Below, one piece after another: positions 6,881-15,143 of a DNA stretch of 33,799 nucleotides (its first letter is position 1; each line of letters opens with the position of its first letter). The stretch is from Lachnospiraceae bacterium (lineage in GTDB: Bacteria > Bacillota > Clostridia > Lachnospirales > Lachnospiraceae). The notes under the pieces were generated by a model. It had not been told where the DNA came from and made no database searches. It saw nothing but the letters and a program-made list of their open reading frames with translations. The DNA is taken from contig JAFSZZ010000053.1 in the NCBI GenBank assembly GCA_017458765.1, positions 1 through 33,799 of the forward strand. The letters are read 5' to 3'. The position numbers were made by a program, and so were the translations under genes.

Positions 6881-8755
6881 TTATAATTTCCTTGATTTCA
6901 GATAAACAAGAAGAACAGATATATCGGCGGGGCTGACTCCGGATATCCTTGATGCCTGACCTATTGATACCGGAGCATATGATATAAGTTTCTGCCTTGC
7001 CTCATTTCTTAATCCGTTTATATCATTGTAATCTATATCTTCAGGTATCTTCTTTACTTCCATCTTCTTAAAAGCTTCAACCTGTTTTATCTGCTTTTCA
7101 ATATAACCTGCATATTTTATGTTTATATTTACCTGCTCTTTTACATCATCCGGCAGGTCCTGTCTTTTTTCATCTATCGGCTCTATCATGAAATAATCAA
7201 GTTCCGGACGGCTTATCAGTTCATACAATGAACTTCCGGAGCCTAATGCGGTACTGTTATTTTCTATAAGAAATTCCGTTACTTTTTTTGAAGTACCTAC
7301 ATAGGTATTCTTAAGCCTTTCAGTTTCTTCATCAATGAGTTTCTGCTTTAGGACTGTTTTATCATATTCTTCCTTTGACACAAGTCCTACTTCATAACCG
7401 ATCTTCCTTAGTCTCAGATCTGCATTGTCCTGTCTTAACAGTAATCTGTATTCGGCTCTTGAAGTCATCATCCTGTATGGCTCATGATTTTCCTTTGTAA
7501 CAAGATCATCAATTAGTACACCGATATATCCCTGTGATCTGTCGATCGTTATCTTCTCACGACCAAGTACCAACATCGCAGCATTTATCCCTGCGACAAG
7601 TCCCTGTGCCGCTGCTTCCTCATAACCGGAACTTCCGTTAAACTGACCGCCGGCAAACAGGTTCTTTATCTTTTTGAATTCCAAAGTAGGATATAACTGT
7701 CTCGGATTTATACAGTCATATTCTATCGCATAAGCATTCCTTACTATCTTACAGTTTTCAAGTCCGGGAACAGTCCTGTACATTGCTACCTGTACATCTT
7801 CAGGCATTGATGAAGACATGCCGCCTATGTAAACTTCATTAGTCGACAAACCTTCCGGTTCGATAAACAACTGATGTTTATCCTTATCCGCAAATCTTAC
7901 AACTTTATCTTCTATCGAGGGACAATACCTCGGACCCGTACCTTCTATAACTCCTGCGTAAATAGGAGATCTGTCAAGGTTATTCCTTATTATCTCATGT
8001 GTCTTCTCATTGGTATATGTAAGATAACATTTTACCTGTTCCTTCTGGATTGAATCGGGATCCGTTGAAAATGAAAACGGTACTATCCTTTCATCTCCGA
8101 GCTGTTCAGTCATCTTGGAATAATCTACAGTCCTGCCGTCCATCCTTGCCGGAGTACCTGTCTTAAACCTTACAAGTTCTATCCCGGCCTTTTCAAGAGA
8201 CTCAGTCAGATAGTTTGCTGCCTGAAGTCCGTTAGGTCCTGTATGGGTTATCGCTTCTCCGCATAAACATCTTGCCCTTAAATAAGTTCCAGTACATAAA
8301 ACAACTGCTTTTGCATGATATATACCCCCCGTATATATCTTTACACCTGAAACTTCATTTTTATCTTTTAGTATCAATTCTGATACTTCTGCCTGCTTTA
8401 TCGTAAGATTATCCTGATTTTCCAAGACCTGCCTCATTGTTTTTGAATATTCGGCTTTGTCTGCCTGTGCTCGCAGTGAATGAACCGCAGGACCTTTCGA
8501 CCTGTTAAGCATCTTTGACTGGATGAAGGTCTTGTCGATATTTTTACCCATCTCTCCGCCAAGTGCATCCAATTCCCTTACGAGATGTCCTTTCGAACTC
8601 CCTCCTACGCTCGGATTACAGGGCATTAACGCTATGCTGTTTACACTCACCGTAAAAACTATTGTCTTAAGACCGAGCCTTGCACATGCAAGAGCGGCTT
8701 CACAACCTGCATGCCCTGCACCTACTACGGCAACATCATAGGATTCTTCAAACAT
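6881..8755 (-). CDS. mnmG: tRNA uridine-34 5-carboxymethylaminomethyl synthesis enzyme MnmG (GidA)
   Basis: FAD-dependent partner of MnmE in forming cmnm5U34 in the wobble position of certain tRNAs. From the ATG at 8755 the protein has 624 residues, the usual length. Seen: dinucleotide fold [16 protein letters not shown] at the N-terminus, [46 protein letters not shown] with the catalytic Cys, [20 protein letters not shown] binding FAD, and [16 protein letters not shown]. The C-terminus, with [18 protein letters not shown], is the MnmE-contacting helical domain. The GTG at 8761 is in frame, but GAGGTG is better placed for the ATG at 8755. mnmE lies just upstream in the same operon. Confidence 0.98.
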   Translation of the reverse strand: MFEESYDVAVVGAGHAGCEAALACARLGLKTIVFTVSVNSIALMPCNPSVGGSSKGHLVRELDALGGEMGKNIDKTFIQSKMLNRSKGPAVHSLRAQADKAEYSKTMRQVLENQDNLTIKQAEVSELILKDKNEVSGVKIYTGGIYHAKAVVLCTGTYLRARCLCGEAITHTGPNGLQAANYLTESLEKAGIELVRFKTGTPARMDGRTVDYSKMTEQLGDERIVPFSFSTDPDSIQKEQVKCYLTYTNEKTHEIIRNNLDRSPIYAGVIEGTGPRYCPSIEDKVVRFADKDKHQLFIEPEGLSTNEVYIGGMSSSMPEDVQVAMYRTVPGLENCKIVRNAYAIEYDCINPRQLYPTLEFKKIKNLFAGGQFNGSSGYEEAAAQGLVAGINAAMLVLGREKITIDRSQGYIGVLIDDLVTKENHEPYRMMTSRAEYRLLLRQDNADLRLRKIGYEVGLVSKEEYDKTVLKQKLIDEETERLKNTYVGTSKKVTEFLIENNSTALGSGSSLYELISRPELDYFMIEPIDEKRQDLPDDVKEQVNINIKYAGYIEKQIKQVEAFKKMEVKKIPEDIDYNDINGLRNEARQKLISYAPVSIGQASRISGVSPADISVLLVYLKSRKL

Positions 8756-8794
8756 ATCCACCTCTGCAATATGAAGTAACCTTATACATATGAA

Positions 8795-10171
8795 CTATTT
8801 TCCCATACAGAATTTGGAAAATATCTCATCCACTATATCATCTTCAACCTTTTCACCGATCACTTTTCCAAGGCTCTCATAAGAATTCATAAGATCTATG
8901 GATAAGAAATCCTCGGCATATCCTGCTGATATCCCATCCAAAACCGCTTTAACCGAATTTATTGCATCATCTATCAGGAACAGATGACGTTCGTTTGTGA
9001 TGATGACTTCATCATTATATCCAATCTTTCCGGAAATAAACATTTCCTCTATCTTTTCCTTAAATTCATCTATCCCGCTTTCATCCTTGGCAGAAACAGA
9101 CATTACATACTTATCCGTATATTTTCTTACTTCTTCTGTCTTTGTTTTAACCGGAAGATCACTCTTATTTAAAAGTATGATCGCATTTTTATCCCTGATC
9201 CTGTCGAATAACTTTATATCCTGTTCATCTATAGGAACGGATGAATCCATCATCATCAGTATAAGATCTGCCTCATCGGCATATTTATATGCGCGTTCGA
9301 CTCCTATTTTTTCGATAACATCGTCAGTATCCCTGATACCTGCAGTATCTATAAGTTTAAGTGAAAGATTTTTAATCTTTATATCCTGCTTAAGTATGTC
9401 TCTTGTTGTACCCGCAATATCCGTAACAATAGCAGCTTCCTCTCCGGTAAGTATGTTAAGCAGGGAAGACTTACCCACATTTGGTTTTCCTATTATTACC
9501 GTCTTAATGCCTTCCGATATAATCTTTCCTTCACTAAACGAACTCTTCATTGATATAAGCTCTTCAAGTATCTTTCCGGCTTTTTCCTTTAATTCATCAT
9601 AATATCCTTCAAGATCATAATGTTCCGGATCATCAAGAGCGGCTTCTATATAGGCTATCTCATATTTTATCCTGTCCCTTATCCCCTTTATCTTCTCATA
9701 AAGCTTTCCGGTAAGCTGCTTTATCGAATTGTTCAGAGCATATTCATTCTTTGAATTTATAACATCTATTACTGCCTCGGCTTCGGACAGATCCATCCTT
9801 CCGCCCAAAAATGCTCTTTTTGTAAATTCACCCGGTTCGGCAATCCTTGCACCGTTCTTTACGACCGTATCAAGAATACGCCTCATAACAAGGTTTCCGC
9901 CATGGCAGTCTATCTCTATTGTATCTTCCGTTGTAAAACTCTTCGGAGATTTAAGCGCTATAAGCAGAACTTCATCTATTATCTCATCACCGTCTTTTAT
10001 GAATCCGTAATATACCCTGTGAGAATCAAATCTCTCTGTTTTTTTTCCGGATCCTGTAAAAAAGATCTTAGATGCTATCTCAAATGAAGAATCACCGCTT
10101 ATCCTTATTATCCCTATACCTGCATTGTTCATCCCTGTGGATATGGCAGCGATAGTATCCGATACAAACAT
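8795..10171 (-). CDS. mnmE: tRNA modification GTPase MnmE (TrmE)
   Basis: GTPase partner of MnmG. The N-terminal folate-binding domain begins DTIAAISTGMNNAGIGIIRISG. The G domain carries GKPNVGKSSLLN (P-loop), GTTRD, DTAG and NKSD (G1 to G4). The C-terminus ends CMGK, matching the family's C-x-G-K with its essential Cys. The ATG at 10171 (458 residues) is preferred because GGAG lies 6 nt upstream and the protein then starts as relatives do; a GTG at 10192 and an ATG at 10183 are in frame upstream. A GC-rich inverted repeat (10193-10221) lies in the short gap after jag. Confidence 0.97.
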   Translation of the reverse strand: MFVSDTIAAISTGMNNAGIGIIRISGDSSFEIASKIFFTGSGKKTERFDSHRVYYGFIKDGDEIIDEVLLIALKSPKSFTTEDTIEIDCHGGNLVMRRILDTVVKNGARIAEPGEFTKRAFLGGRMDLSEAEAVIDVINSKNEYALNNSIKQLTGKLYEKIKGIRDRIKYEIAYIEAALDDPEHYDLEGYYDELKEKAGKILEELISMKSSFSEGKIISEGIKTVIIGKPNVGKSSLLNILTGEEAAIVTDIAGTTRDILKQDIKIKNLSLKLIDTAGIRDTDDVIEKIGVERAYKYADEADLILMMMDSSVPIDEQDIKLFDRIRDKNAIILLNKSDLPVKTKTEEVRKYTDKYVMSVSAKDESGIDEFKEKIEEMFISGKIGYNDEVIITNERHLFLIDDAINSVKAVLDGISAGYAEDFLSIDLMNSYESLGKVIGEKVEDDIVDEIFSKFCMGK

Positions 10172-10246
10172 TTTATGCTCCATATACAACACAGTCCGGT
10201 CATTATCAAAACAACCGGACTTGTTACGATTCTTAATTTATTAAGA

Positions 10247-10960
10247 TCATTTATTAAGTGTTATCACTACTCTCCTGAACGGTTCTTCACCCTCACTGTG
10301 AGTACTTACATACTTATCATTCTGAAGTGCAGAATGGATGACTCTTCTCTCATAAGGATTCATGGGTTCAAGTGTAACCGGTCTCTTAGTCCTCTTTACC
10401 TTATATGCAAGATTTTTTGCAAGGTTTTCAAGAGTATCCTTTCTTCTCTTCCTGTAATTCTCCGTATCTACCTTAACTCTTATATATTCATTGCTTCCTT
10501 TATTTACTACAAGGCTTGTAAGATATTGCAGTGAATCCAGTGTCTGCCCTCTCTTTCCGATAAGAACACCCATCTCATCTCCCGATAATTCTATGTTCAT
10601 ATCGTTTCCGATCTGTTCTACCTTAACATTTACGTCAAGTTTCATAGCCTTGAAGACTTTATCAAGGAATTCCTTGGGATCGTTTGCCGTCTCTGCTTTT
10701 ACTGCAGGAGCAGCACTTTCCTTCTTATCTTCCTTTTTCTCACTTACACTTTCCTTAACTGCAGAACTTTCTTCCTTTTTACTGTTTTCATCAAGTATCC
10801 TTGCTTTTATCAGAGCAGGTTTTGTACCCAATCCCAAAAATCCCGATGATCCTTTATCGATCACTTCATAATCGAGTCTGTCGCTTGTTACCGTAAATTC
10901 CTGACATGCCTCGGTTATCGCATCATCAACCGTCTTTCCGCTGAACTCCTTGTAATCCAT
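10247..10960 (-). CDS. jag: RNA-binding protein Jag (KhpB/EloR)
   Basis: RNA-binding regulator that in other Firmicutes pairs with KhpA and affects cell elongation. Three parts are visible in 237 residues: the Jag-N domain (1-52, with YEVIDKGSSGFLGLGTKPA), a low-complexity Lys/Glu/Ser/Ala linker (about 55-90), a KH domain with GVLIGKRGQTLDSLQYL (about 130-150), and an R3H domain with MNPYERRVIHSALQND (about 200-215). AGGAGG precedes the ATG. It follows yidC by 20 bp, the usual spoIIIJ-jag order. Confidence 0.96.
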   Translation of the reverse strand: MDYKEFSGKTVDDAITEACQEFTVTSDRLDYEVIDKGSSGFLGLGTKPALIKARILDENSKKEESSAVKESVSEKKEDKKESAAPAVKAETANDPKEFLDKVFKAMKLDVNVKVEQIGNDMNIELSGDEMGVLIGKRGQTLDSLQYLTSLVVNKGSNEYIRVKVDTENYRKRRKDTLENLAKNLAYKVKRTKRPVTLEPMNPYERRVIHSALQNDKYVSTHSEGEEPFRRVVITLNK

Positions 10961-10980
10961 CTATCTATCCTCCTGTTTAC

Positions 10981-12288
10981 TTATTTCTGATTATTCTCAT
11001 TATACTTTCTTACCATATTTGCTTTGGCCGCAAGACTTCCCGGCTTGTTTCCCGAATTATAAAATTCGGTATTCTTCTTTATATCTTCTTCCTTATTATC
11101 ATCATTCTTTACTATCGCTTTTGTACTTATCTTTGCATTGCTCGCAAGGCCGGATGCTTCACGCATGTTCTTCATCTTCTCCATCTTTGCCTTTGCTTTA
11201 TCCGCATTTTTCTCAATTACTTCATCAATATCCATCTTATCGATATGCTTATTTATCACTACCTGCTGGATACTCCTTACTATGGCACCCGCTATCCAGT
11301 ATATACCCATACCTACGGGGAGAGAAAAACAGAAAACCGCAGACATTATAGGCATCATCACGTTCATGGACTTCATAGAAGCCGCCATCGTATTCTGCTG
11401 GTCGTTCGGATTTGTTTCGGGCTGCGGCATGAGTTTTGTATTAAGCCACTGTGTAAGCGCCGAAAAAATCGGTATGAGCAGAGCTCCCAGCATAAGCCCG
11501 AAATGATGGTTTGTCATTCCGTCCCTGAAATAATATGTAGGAGAATTGGCTATGTTAAGCCCTAAGAAACTGTTGTATTTTTCAAAAATATCAAAGGCTC
11601 CCGTATGAAGAGCATTTGTTATTTTATCAGCTAACTCGGGAAAATTGCCCGGAGCATAAATATTATGCCATTCCGAGGTAGTAGCCTTATTTAATACATC
11701 GATGAAAGTATTCTTAAGATATGTAGGATCTCCGCTTGTAAAAAGTTCATTCGTAAACTGTTTACTGAATCTTGTCGCCTGGGCAAAATTATCCTTGTTC
11801 TGGATAAAATCGGTACTTCCTTTTAATGTGATGAATTCATCAACAAAGGGTGAAAATCCTTCTTTAACTTTTGTAACATATGCGGGAATATTATCTATTA
11901 CCCTGTAAAGAGCAAATAAGATAGGCATCTGGATTATCAGCTGTAAACAGCTGCCGGTAGGAGAGGTCCCGTATTTTGCATATACTGCCTTGGTCTCCTC
12001 ATTCATCCTCATCATTGATTCATTATCTTTTTTACCCTTATACTTAGCCTGGATAGCCTGAATCTCCGGATTCATCTTAGCAGAGAGCTTTGAAAACTTC
12101 TGCTGTCTTATTGTAAGCGGCATCAATATAAGATAGATAACTATCGTAAATAAGATGATGGCAAGACCGATATTCGGAATACCTATCTTATCGAGCATTA
12201 TAAATATGCCGTTCATGATGATTCCGAGCAGCTTGGCTATAGGACCAAGTATAACTCCGTCATTTTGTGTAAGGATCACACTGTACAA
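10981..12288 (-). CDS. yidC: Membrane protein insertase YidC (SpoIIIJ/OxaA)
   Basis: Inserts and folds membrane proteins, alone or with SecYEG. Membrane segments: about residues 13-35, IGLAIILFTIVIYLILMPLT (about 41-60), GSCLQLIIQMPILFALYRVI (about 112-131), LMLGALLIPIFSALTQWL (about 268-285) and VMMPIMSAVFCFSLPVGMGIYWIAGAI near 311-337. The third and fourth are separated by an unusually long soluble stretch of about 130 residues. The C-terminal tail is lysine-rich. At 435 residues it is longer than Bacillus SpoIIIJ and has no lipobox Cys at the N-terminus. The TTG start is chosen because AGGAGG lies 8 nt upstream; no suitable ATG is nearby. Confidence 0.95.
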   Translation of the reverse strand: MYSVILTQNDGVILGPIAKLLGIIMNGIFIMLDKIGIPNIGLAIILFTIVIYLILMPLTIRQQKFSKLSAKMNPEIQAIQAKYKGKKDNESMMRMNEETKAVYAKYGTSPTGSCLQLIIQMPILFALYRVIDNIPAYVTKVKEGFSPFVDEFITLKGSTDFIQNKDNFAQATRFSKQFTNELFTSGDPTYLKNTFIDVLNKATTSEWHNIYAPGNFPELADKITNALHTGAFDIFEKYNSFLGLNIANSPTYYFRDGMTNHHFGLMLGALLIPIFSALTQWLNTKLMPQPETNPNDQQNTMAASMKSMNVMMPIMSAVFCFSLPVGMGIYWIAGAIVRSIQQVVINKHIDKMDIDEVIEKNADKAKAKMEKMKNMREASGLASNAKISTKAIVKNDDNKEEDIKKNTEFYNSGNKPGSLAAKANMVRKYNENNQK

Positions 12289-12357
12289 TTTAAAATCCTC
12301 CTGAATACCGGCATTTAAAATCTTTTTTTAACAGACCTTTTATGCCTTCATTAATGA

Positions 12358-12567
12358 TCATGGAACAGGATCATATCCTCCCTTTGAGAAAGGATTACAC
12401 CTGATTATTCTCCATATTGCCAAAATACTTCCTTTCAAAGCACCGTATTTTTCTATAGCCTCAAGACCATATTGGGAACATGACGGAATATAAGGACATT
12501 TTGTCCTCTTAAGACATGAGATATATTTCTGATAAAACCTTATCAAACCGATCAGTATTTTCTTCAT
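12358..12567 (-). CDS. yidD: Membrane protein insertion efficiency factor YidD
   Basis: Small membrane-associated protein that assists YidC-dependent insertion. The 69 residues contain the family signature from [20 protein letters not shown] to [14 protein letters not shown], with conserved Cys residues, and end with [17 protein letters not shown]. Its place between rnpA and yidC is the standard order. Confidence 0.96.
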   Translation of the reverse strand: MKKILIGLIRFYQKYISCLKRTKCPYIPSCSQYGLEAIEKYGALKGSILAIWRIIRCNPFSKGGYDPVP

Positions 12568-12593
12568 ATATATAAACTGTATTAACAGCCGTC

Positions 12594-12935
12594 TTATCTG
12601 TCTTTATAAATCCCGTGAAGCTTTGAAAGATGCAGCAATGCCGATTCTACATTATAAAAACCTAAATCAGCCGCACCGCTGCGTGCTATGACTACGATGT
12701 CCAAACCACTATTAAACATCTCTTCGTGTAGTCTGTAACTTTCCTTAACAAGTCTCTTTATCCTGTGTCTTATAACACTGTTTCCAACTTTTTTGCTGAC
12801 CGAAACTCCGATTCTGTTCTTATCCGTACTGTTTTCAAATACATACATTATAAAGAATCTGTTTGCTTTAGATTTTCCCTTAGAATATACATTTTTAAAA
12901 TCTGTATTATTCTTCAAAGAATCCGTAAATATCAT
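12594..12935 (-). CDS. rnpA: Ribonuclease P protein component
   Basis: Protein subunit that binds the 5' leader of pre-tRNA and assists the RNase P RNA. The 113 residues include the start [17 protein letters not shown], the conserved RNR-like motif as [19 protein letters not shown] (about residues 50-68), and [14 protein letters not shown] lies 8 nt before the ATG. It follows rpmH by 68 bp, with a weak hairpin between them. Confidence 0.96.
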   Translation of the reverse strand: MIFTDSLKNNTDFKNVYSKGKSKANRFFIMYVFENSTDKNRIGVSVSKKVGNSVIRHRIKRLVKESYRLHEEMFNSGLDIVVIARSGAADLGFYNVESALLHLSKLHGIYKDR

Positions 12936-12973
12936 TATAAACTCCGGTCAGTATATAAATACTGTTATTCGTC

Positions 12974-13007
12974 TAAAAGAGAAATAGACCACATTTCTGC
13001 GGTCTAT
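12974..13007 (-). terminator. Weak hairpin/attenuator between rpmH and rnpA
   Basis: On the minus strand ATAGACC and GGTCTAT form a 7-bp stem (12984-13007) followed by the T-rich TTCTCTTTTA. The rpmH stop codon lies within the stem. It could partly terminate or process the transcript and so keep L34 output above RnpA output. Confidence 0.5.
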
Positions 13008-13138
13008 GCTGATAATCTTTTTCTTCCCTTTAATCTTCTGGAAGCCAAAACTTTTCTTCCGCCCGGAGTACTCATTCTACTTCTAAATCCATGAACCTTG
13101 GATCTCTGTCTCTTCTTTGGTTGAAATGTCATCTTCAT
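13004..13138 (-). CDS. rpmH: 50S ribosomal protein L34
   Basis: A 44-residue basic protein beginning [20 protein letters not shown] and continuing [20 protein letters not shown], an unmistakable L34. A full AAGGAGGT ribosome site (13147-13154) lies 8 nt before the ATG. The promoter is at 13227-13255 and the leader carries a stem-loop. It is the first gene of the leftward origin operon. Confidence 0.98.
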   Translation of the reverse strand: MKMTFQPKKRQRSKVHGFRSRMSTPGGRKVLASRRLKGRKRLSA

Positions 13139-13168
13139 GATAAGGCACCTCCTTCTGTATTTAGTATG

Positions 13169-13199
13169 TTAACTATCCCGGATTTCGGGATAATGTTAA
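13169..13199 (-). promoter_or_regulatory. Stem-loop in the rpmH 5' leader
   Basis: TATCCCG (13174-13180) and CGGGATA (13186-13192) form a 7-bp stem with a 5-nt loop, extended by TTAAC/GTTAA outside. It lies in the 5' untranslated region 15 bp before the Shine-Dalgarno sequence, with no T-run. A role in mRNA stability or L34 control is possible but unproven. Confidence 0.55.
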
Positions 13200-13226
13200 G
13201 GTATGCTATTTGAAAACGTCTTTACA

Positions 13227-13255
13227 ATTATATTAGAAAGAAAATTTTGAGTCAA
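13227..13255 (-). promoter_or_regulatory. Sigma-A-type promoter of the rpmH operon
   Basis: Minus-strand TTGACT (13250-13255), 17-bp spacer, perfect TATAAT (13227-13232). The implied transcript has a leader of about 80 nt. Confidence 0.85.
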
Positions 13256-13283
13256 GCAAAAATGCCCATAATTTACATAATAT

Positions 13284-13380
13284 TTTTCCACATTTTGTGA
13301 TTAGTTATTAACAGGTATGTTTATAACTGTGGATAAATTTAATAAAATCAATAAAAAACCTGTTTATAACCTTATTAACA
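13284..13380. other. oriC, upstream DnaA-box cluster
   Basis: Within the 406-bp rpmH-dnaA gap there is one exact DnaA box TTATCCACA (13328-13336, minus), one TTTTCCACA (13284-13292, plus), and four copies of the variant TTATWAACA: 13305-13313 (+), 13318-13326 (-), 13361-13369 (-) and 13372-13380 (+). Two boxes (13318 and 13328) are spaced exactly 10 bp, one helical turn. The genes diverge from here in both directions, as expected at a replication origin. The rest of the gap (13381-13544) is AT-rich and holds the dnaA promoter region. Confidence 0.85.
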
Positions 13381-13462
13381 GCATATCTAAAATGTATTAA
13401 ATTTTATACATTTTCATATTTTTAAAATATTGCCAAAAACACAATATACATTACAAAAAGGT

Positions 13463-13496
13463 TTGATAAATATCTATATTTGGTATAAGATATAAT
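13463..13496 (+). promoter_or_regulatory. Probable dnaA promoter region
   Basis: A perfect TATAAT (13491-13496) and an overlapping TATAAG (13484-13489) lie about 50 bp before dnaA. TTGATA (13463-13468) is 22 bp from the first and 15 bp from the second, so neither pairing has ideal spacing and the exact -35 is uncertain. Confidence 0.45.
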
Positions 13497-13559
13497 AGAC
13501 TGTGATTAACGTAAGAGGCTCTTAAATCAAATTAAGGCTGCCTCATGAGGTATACCACG

Positions 13560-14921
13560 ATGGAAGAATTAATAAACAAATGGGAAGAGATTAAAGCATC
13601 CATCCAAAAGGAATATTCTCTTTCGGACATATCGTTTAAGACCTGGATACTGCCTCTTGATATATATGAAGTAAATGATGATGTCATTACTATACTCATA
13701 CCGTCAGACAAGGCCCAGTCTATCAACTATATCAGCAACAAATATTATCTTCCTATCAAGGTAAGCATATCTGAAGCCCTGCATAAGGAATGTGATATAA
13801 AGTTCATACTTGAAAAGGATATTTATCCGGATCAGGATAAATCTTCGGCTCAGGTTCCCGCCAACAATGTTTTCTATGAAAATTCAAACCTGGAACCTAA
13901 GTATAATTTTGATACCTTTGTAGTAGGCAGCAACAATAATCTTGCTCATTCGGCAGCTCTTGCAGTAGCTGAAACACCGGGTGAAGTATATAATCCTCTT
14001 TTCCTTTACGGAGGAGTAGGTTTAGGTAAGACACATCTCATGCATGCTATAGGGAATTTCATAATAAAAAATAATCCCTCATCAAAAGTAATGTATGTGC
14101 CCAGCGAGATATTTACAAATGAAGTTGTTGAAGCCATGAGGATAGGTAAGGATTCCCAGGAGGCTATCAACAAGTTCAGGGAAAAATACAGAAACATAGA
14201 TGTTTTTCTCATAGATGATATACAGTTTATAATAGGAAAAGAAAGAACCCAGCTTGAATTTTTCAATACCTTTGAAAAGCTCTATCAGGATAATAAACAG
14301 ATAGTAATATCCTCTGATAAACCTCCAAAGGATATGGCAATCCTCGAAGAAAGATTAAGATCAAGGTTCAACTGGGGACTTACAATAGATATACAGTCTC
14401 CCGATTATGAGACCAGAGTAGCTATCCTTAAGAAGAAAAGAGAATTAAGCGGCTATAACATAAGTGATGAAGTTATAGATTATGTTGCAAAGAACGTTAA
14501 TTCAAATATAAGGGAACTTGAAGGATCATTAAATAAGTTAAATGCTTATTATATTTTGGGAGACAAACACGAAATAACGGTAGATAAGGCAAAAGATGCC
14601 CTTAAGGATATAATATCTCCAAATACTCCAAATAAGATAACTCCCCAGCATATAATGGATGTAGTATGTGAACATCTCAATATAAAACCTGAGGAGATTA
14701 AATCAAAGAAGCGTAATGAAGAGATAGTCATTCCAAGACAGATAGTAATGTATCTGTGTTCAAAATATACAGACTGTTCATCAACAAAGATAGGAGAATT
14801 CTTAGGTAAGGATCATTCAACTGTTCTCCACGGTGTTTCCAAGATGGAAGCCGATCTTCAAAATGATGAAAATATAAAGAACAAGGTTGATATTATAATA
14901 AAGAAGCTTAATGTTAATTAG
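13560..14921 (+). CDS. dnaA: Chromosomal replication initiator DnaA
   Basis: AAA+ ATPase that binds DnaA boxes and melts the origin. Domain I starts MEELINKWEEIKASIQKEYS. Domain III carries LYGGVGLGKTHLMHAIGN (Walker A), DVFLIDDIQFI (Walker B) and LEERLRSRFNWGL (sensor/arginine region). Domain IV ends with LGKDHSTVLHGVSKME, the DNA-recognition helix; the usual DHTTV is DHSTV here. From the ATG at 13560 the protein has 453 residues and begins as relatives do, with GAGG 9 nt upstream. The ATG at 13545 is an in-frame alternative that has AAGG 7 nt upstream, so the start is not fully settled. Both flanking gaps hold DnaA boxes. Confidence 0.98.
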   Translation: MEELINKWEEIKASIQKEYSLSDISFKTWILPLDIYEVNDDVITILIPSDKAQSINYISNKYYLPIKVSISEALHKECDIKFILEKDIYPDQDKSSAQVPANNVFYENSNLEPKYNFDTFVVGSNNNLAHSAALAVAETPGEVYNPLFLYGGVGLGKTHLMHAIGNFIIKNNPSSKVMYVPSEIFTNEVVEAMRIGKDSQEAINKFREKYRNIDVFLIDDIQFIIGKERTQLEFFNTFEKLYQDNKQIVISSDKPPKDMAILEERLRSRFNWGLTIDIQSPDYETRVAILKKKRELSGYNISDEVIDYVAKNVNSNIRELEGSLNKLNAYYILGDKHEITVDKAKDALKDIISPNTPNKITPQHIMDVVCEHLNIKPEEIKSKKRNEEIVIPRQIVMYLCSKYTDCSSTKIGEFLGKDHSTVLHGVSKMEADLQNDENIKNKVDIIIKKLNVN

Positions 14922-14923
14922 TT

Positions 14924-15106
14924 TGTTTATATATTATTGATAATGATGTTAATAAGGTGTTTATATAAAAATATTTATAATAAATAAAAAATTTTTTTAT
15001 CCGGATTTTCCATTATAATAAACACTTATATTATTGATAATTTTTCCCTCAACCGTGCCAATTAATGTTGTTATAAACATTTAAACACATATTATTAGTA
15101 TTACTG
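14924..15106. other. oriC, downstream region: DnaA boxes and AT-rich unwinding element
   Basis: The 222-bp dnaA-dnaN gap holds exact TTATWAACA boxes at 14947-14955 (-) and 15071-15079 (+), and two one-mismatch copies TGTTTATAT at 14924-14932 and 14958-14966. An almost pure A/T tract (about 14961-14999) is a candidate DNA unwinding element. Thirteen bases after the last box, TTA TTA GTA TTA CTG (15092-15106) resembles the DnaA-trio array that guides strand loading in Bacillus. The functional roles are inferred from sequence and position. Confidence 0.7.
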
Positions 15107-15143
15107 AAAATATATTATTTATCTATTAAGAGAGGATCCTGTC

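Noticed and set aside
8997-9602. 201-codon plus-strand open frame inside mnmE
   Set aside because: Shadow of the MnmE G domain; Ser/Ile-rich low-complexity translation with no start signals.
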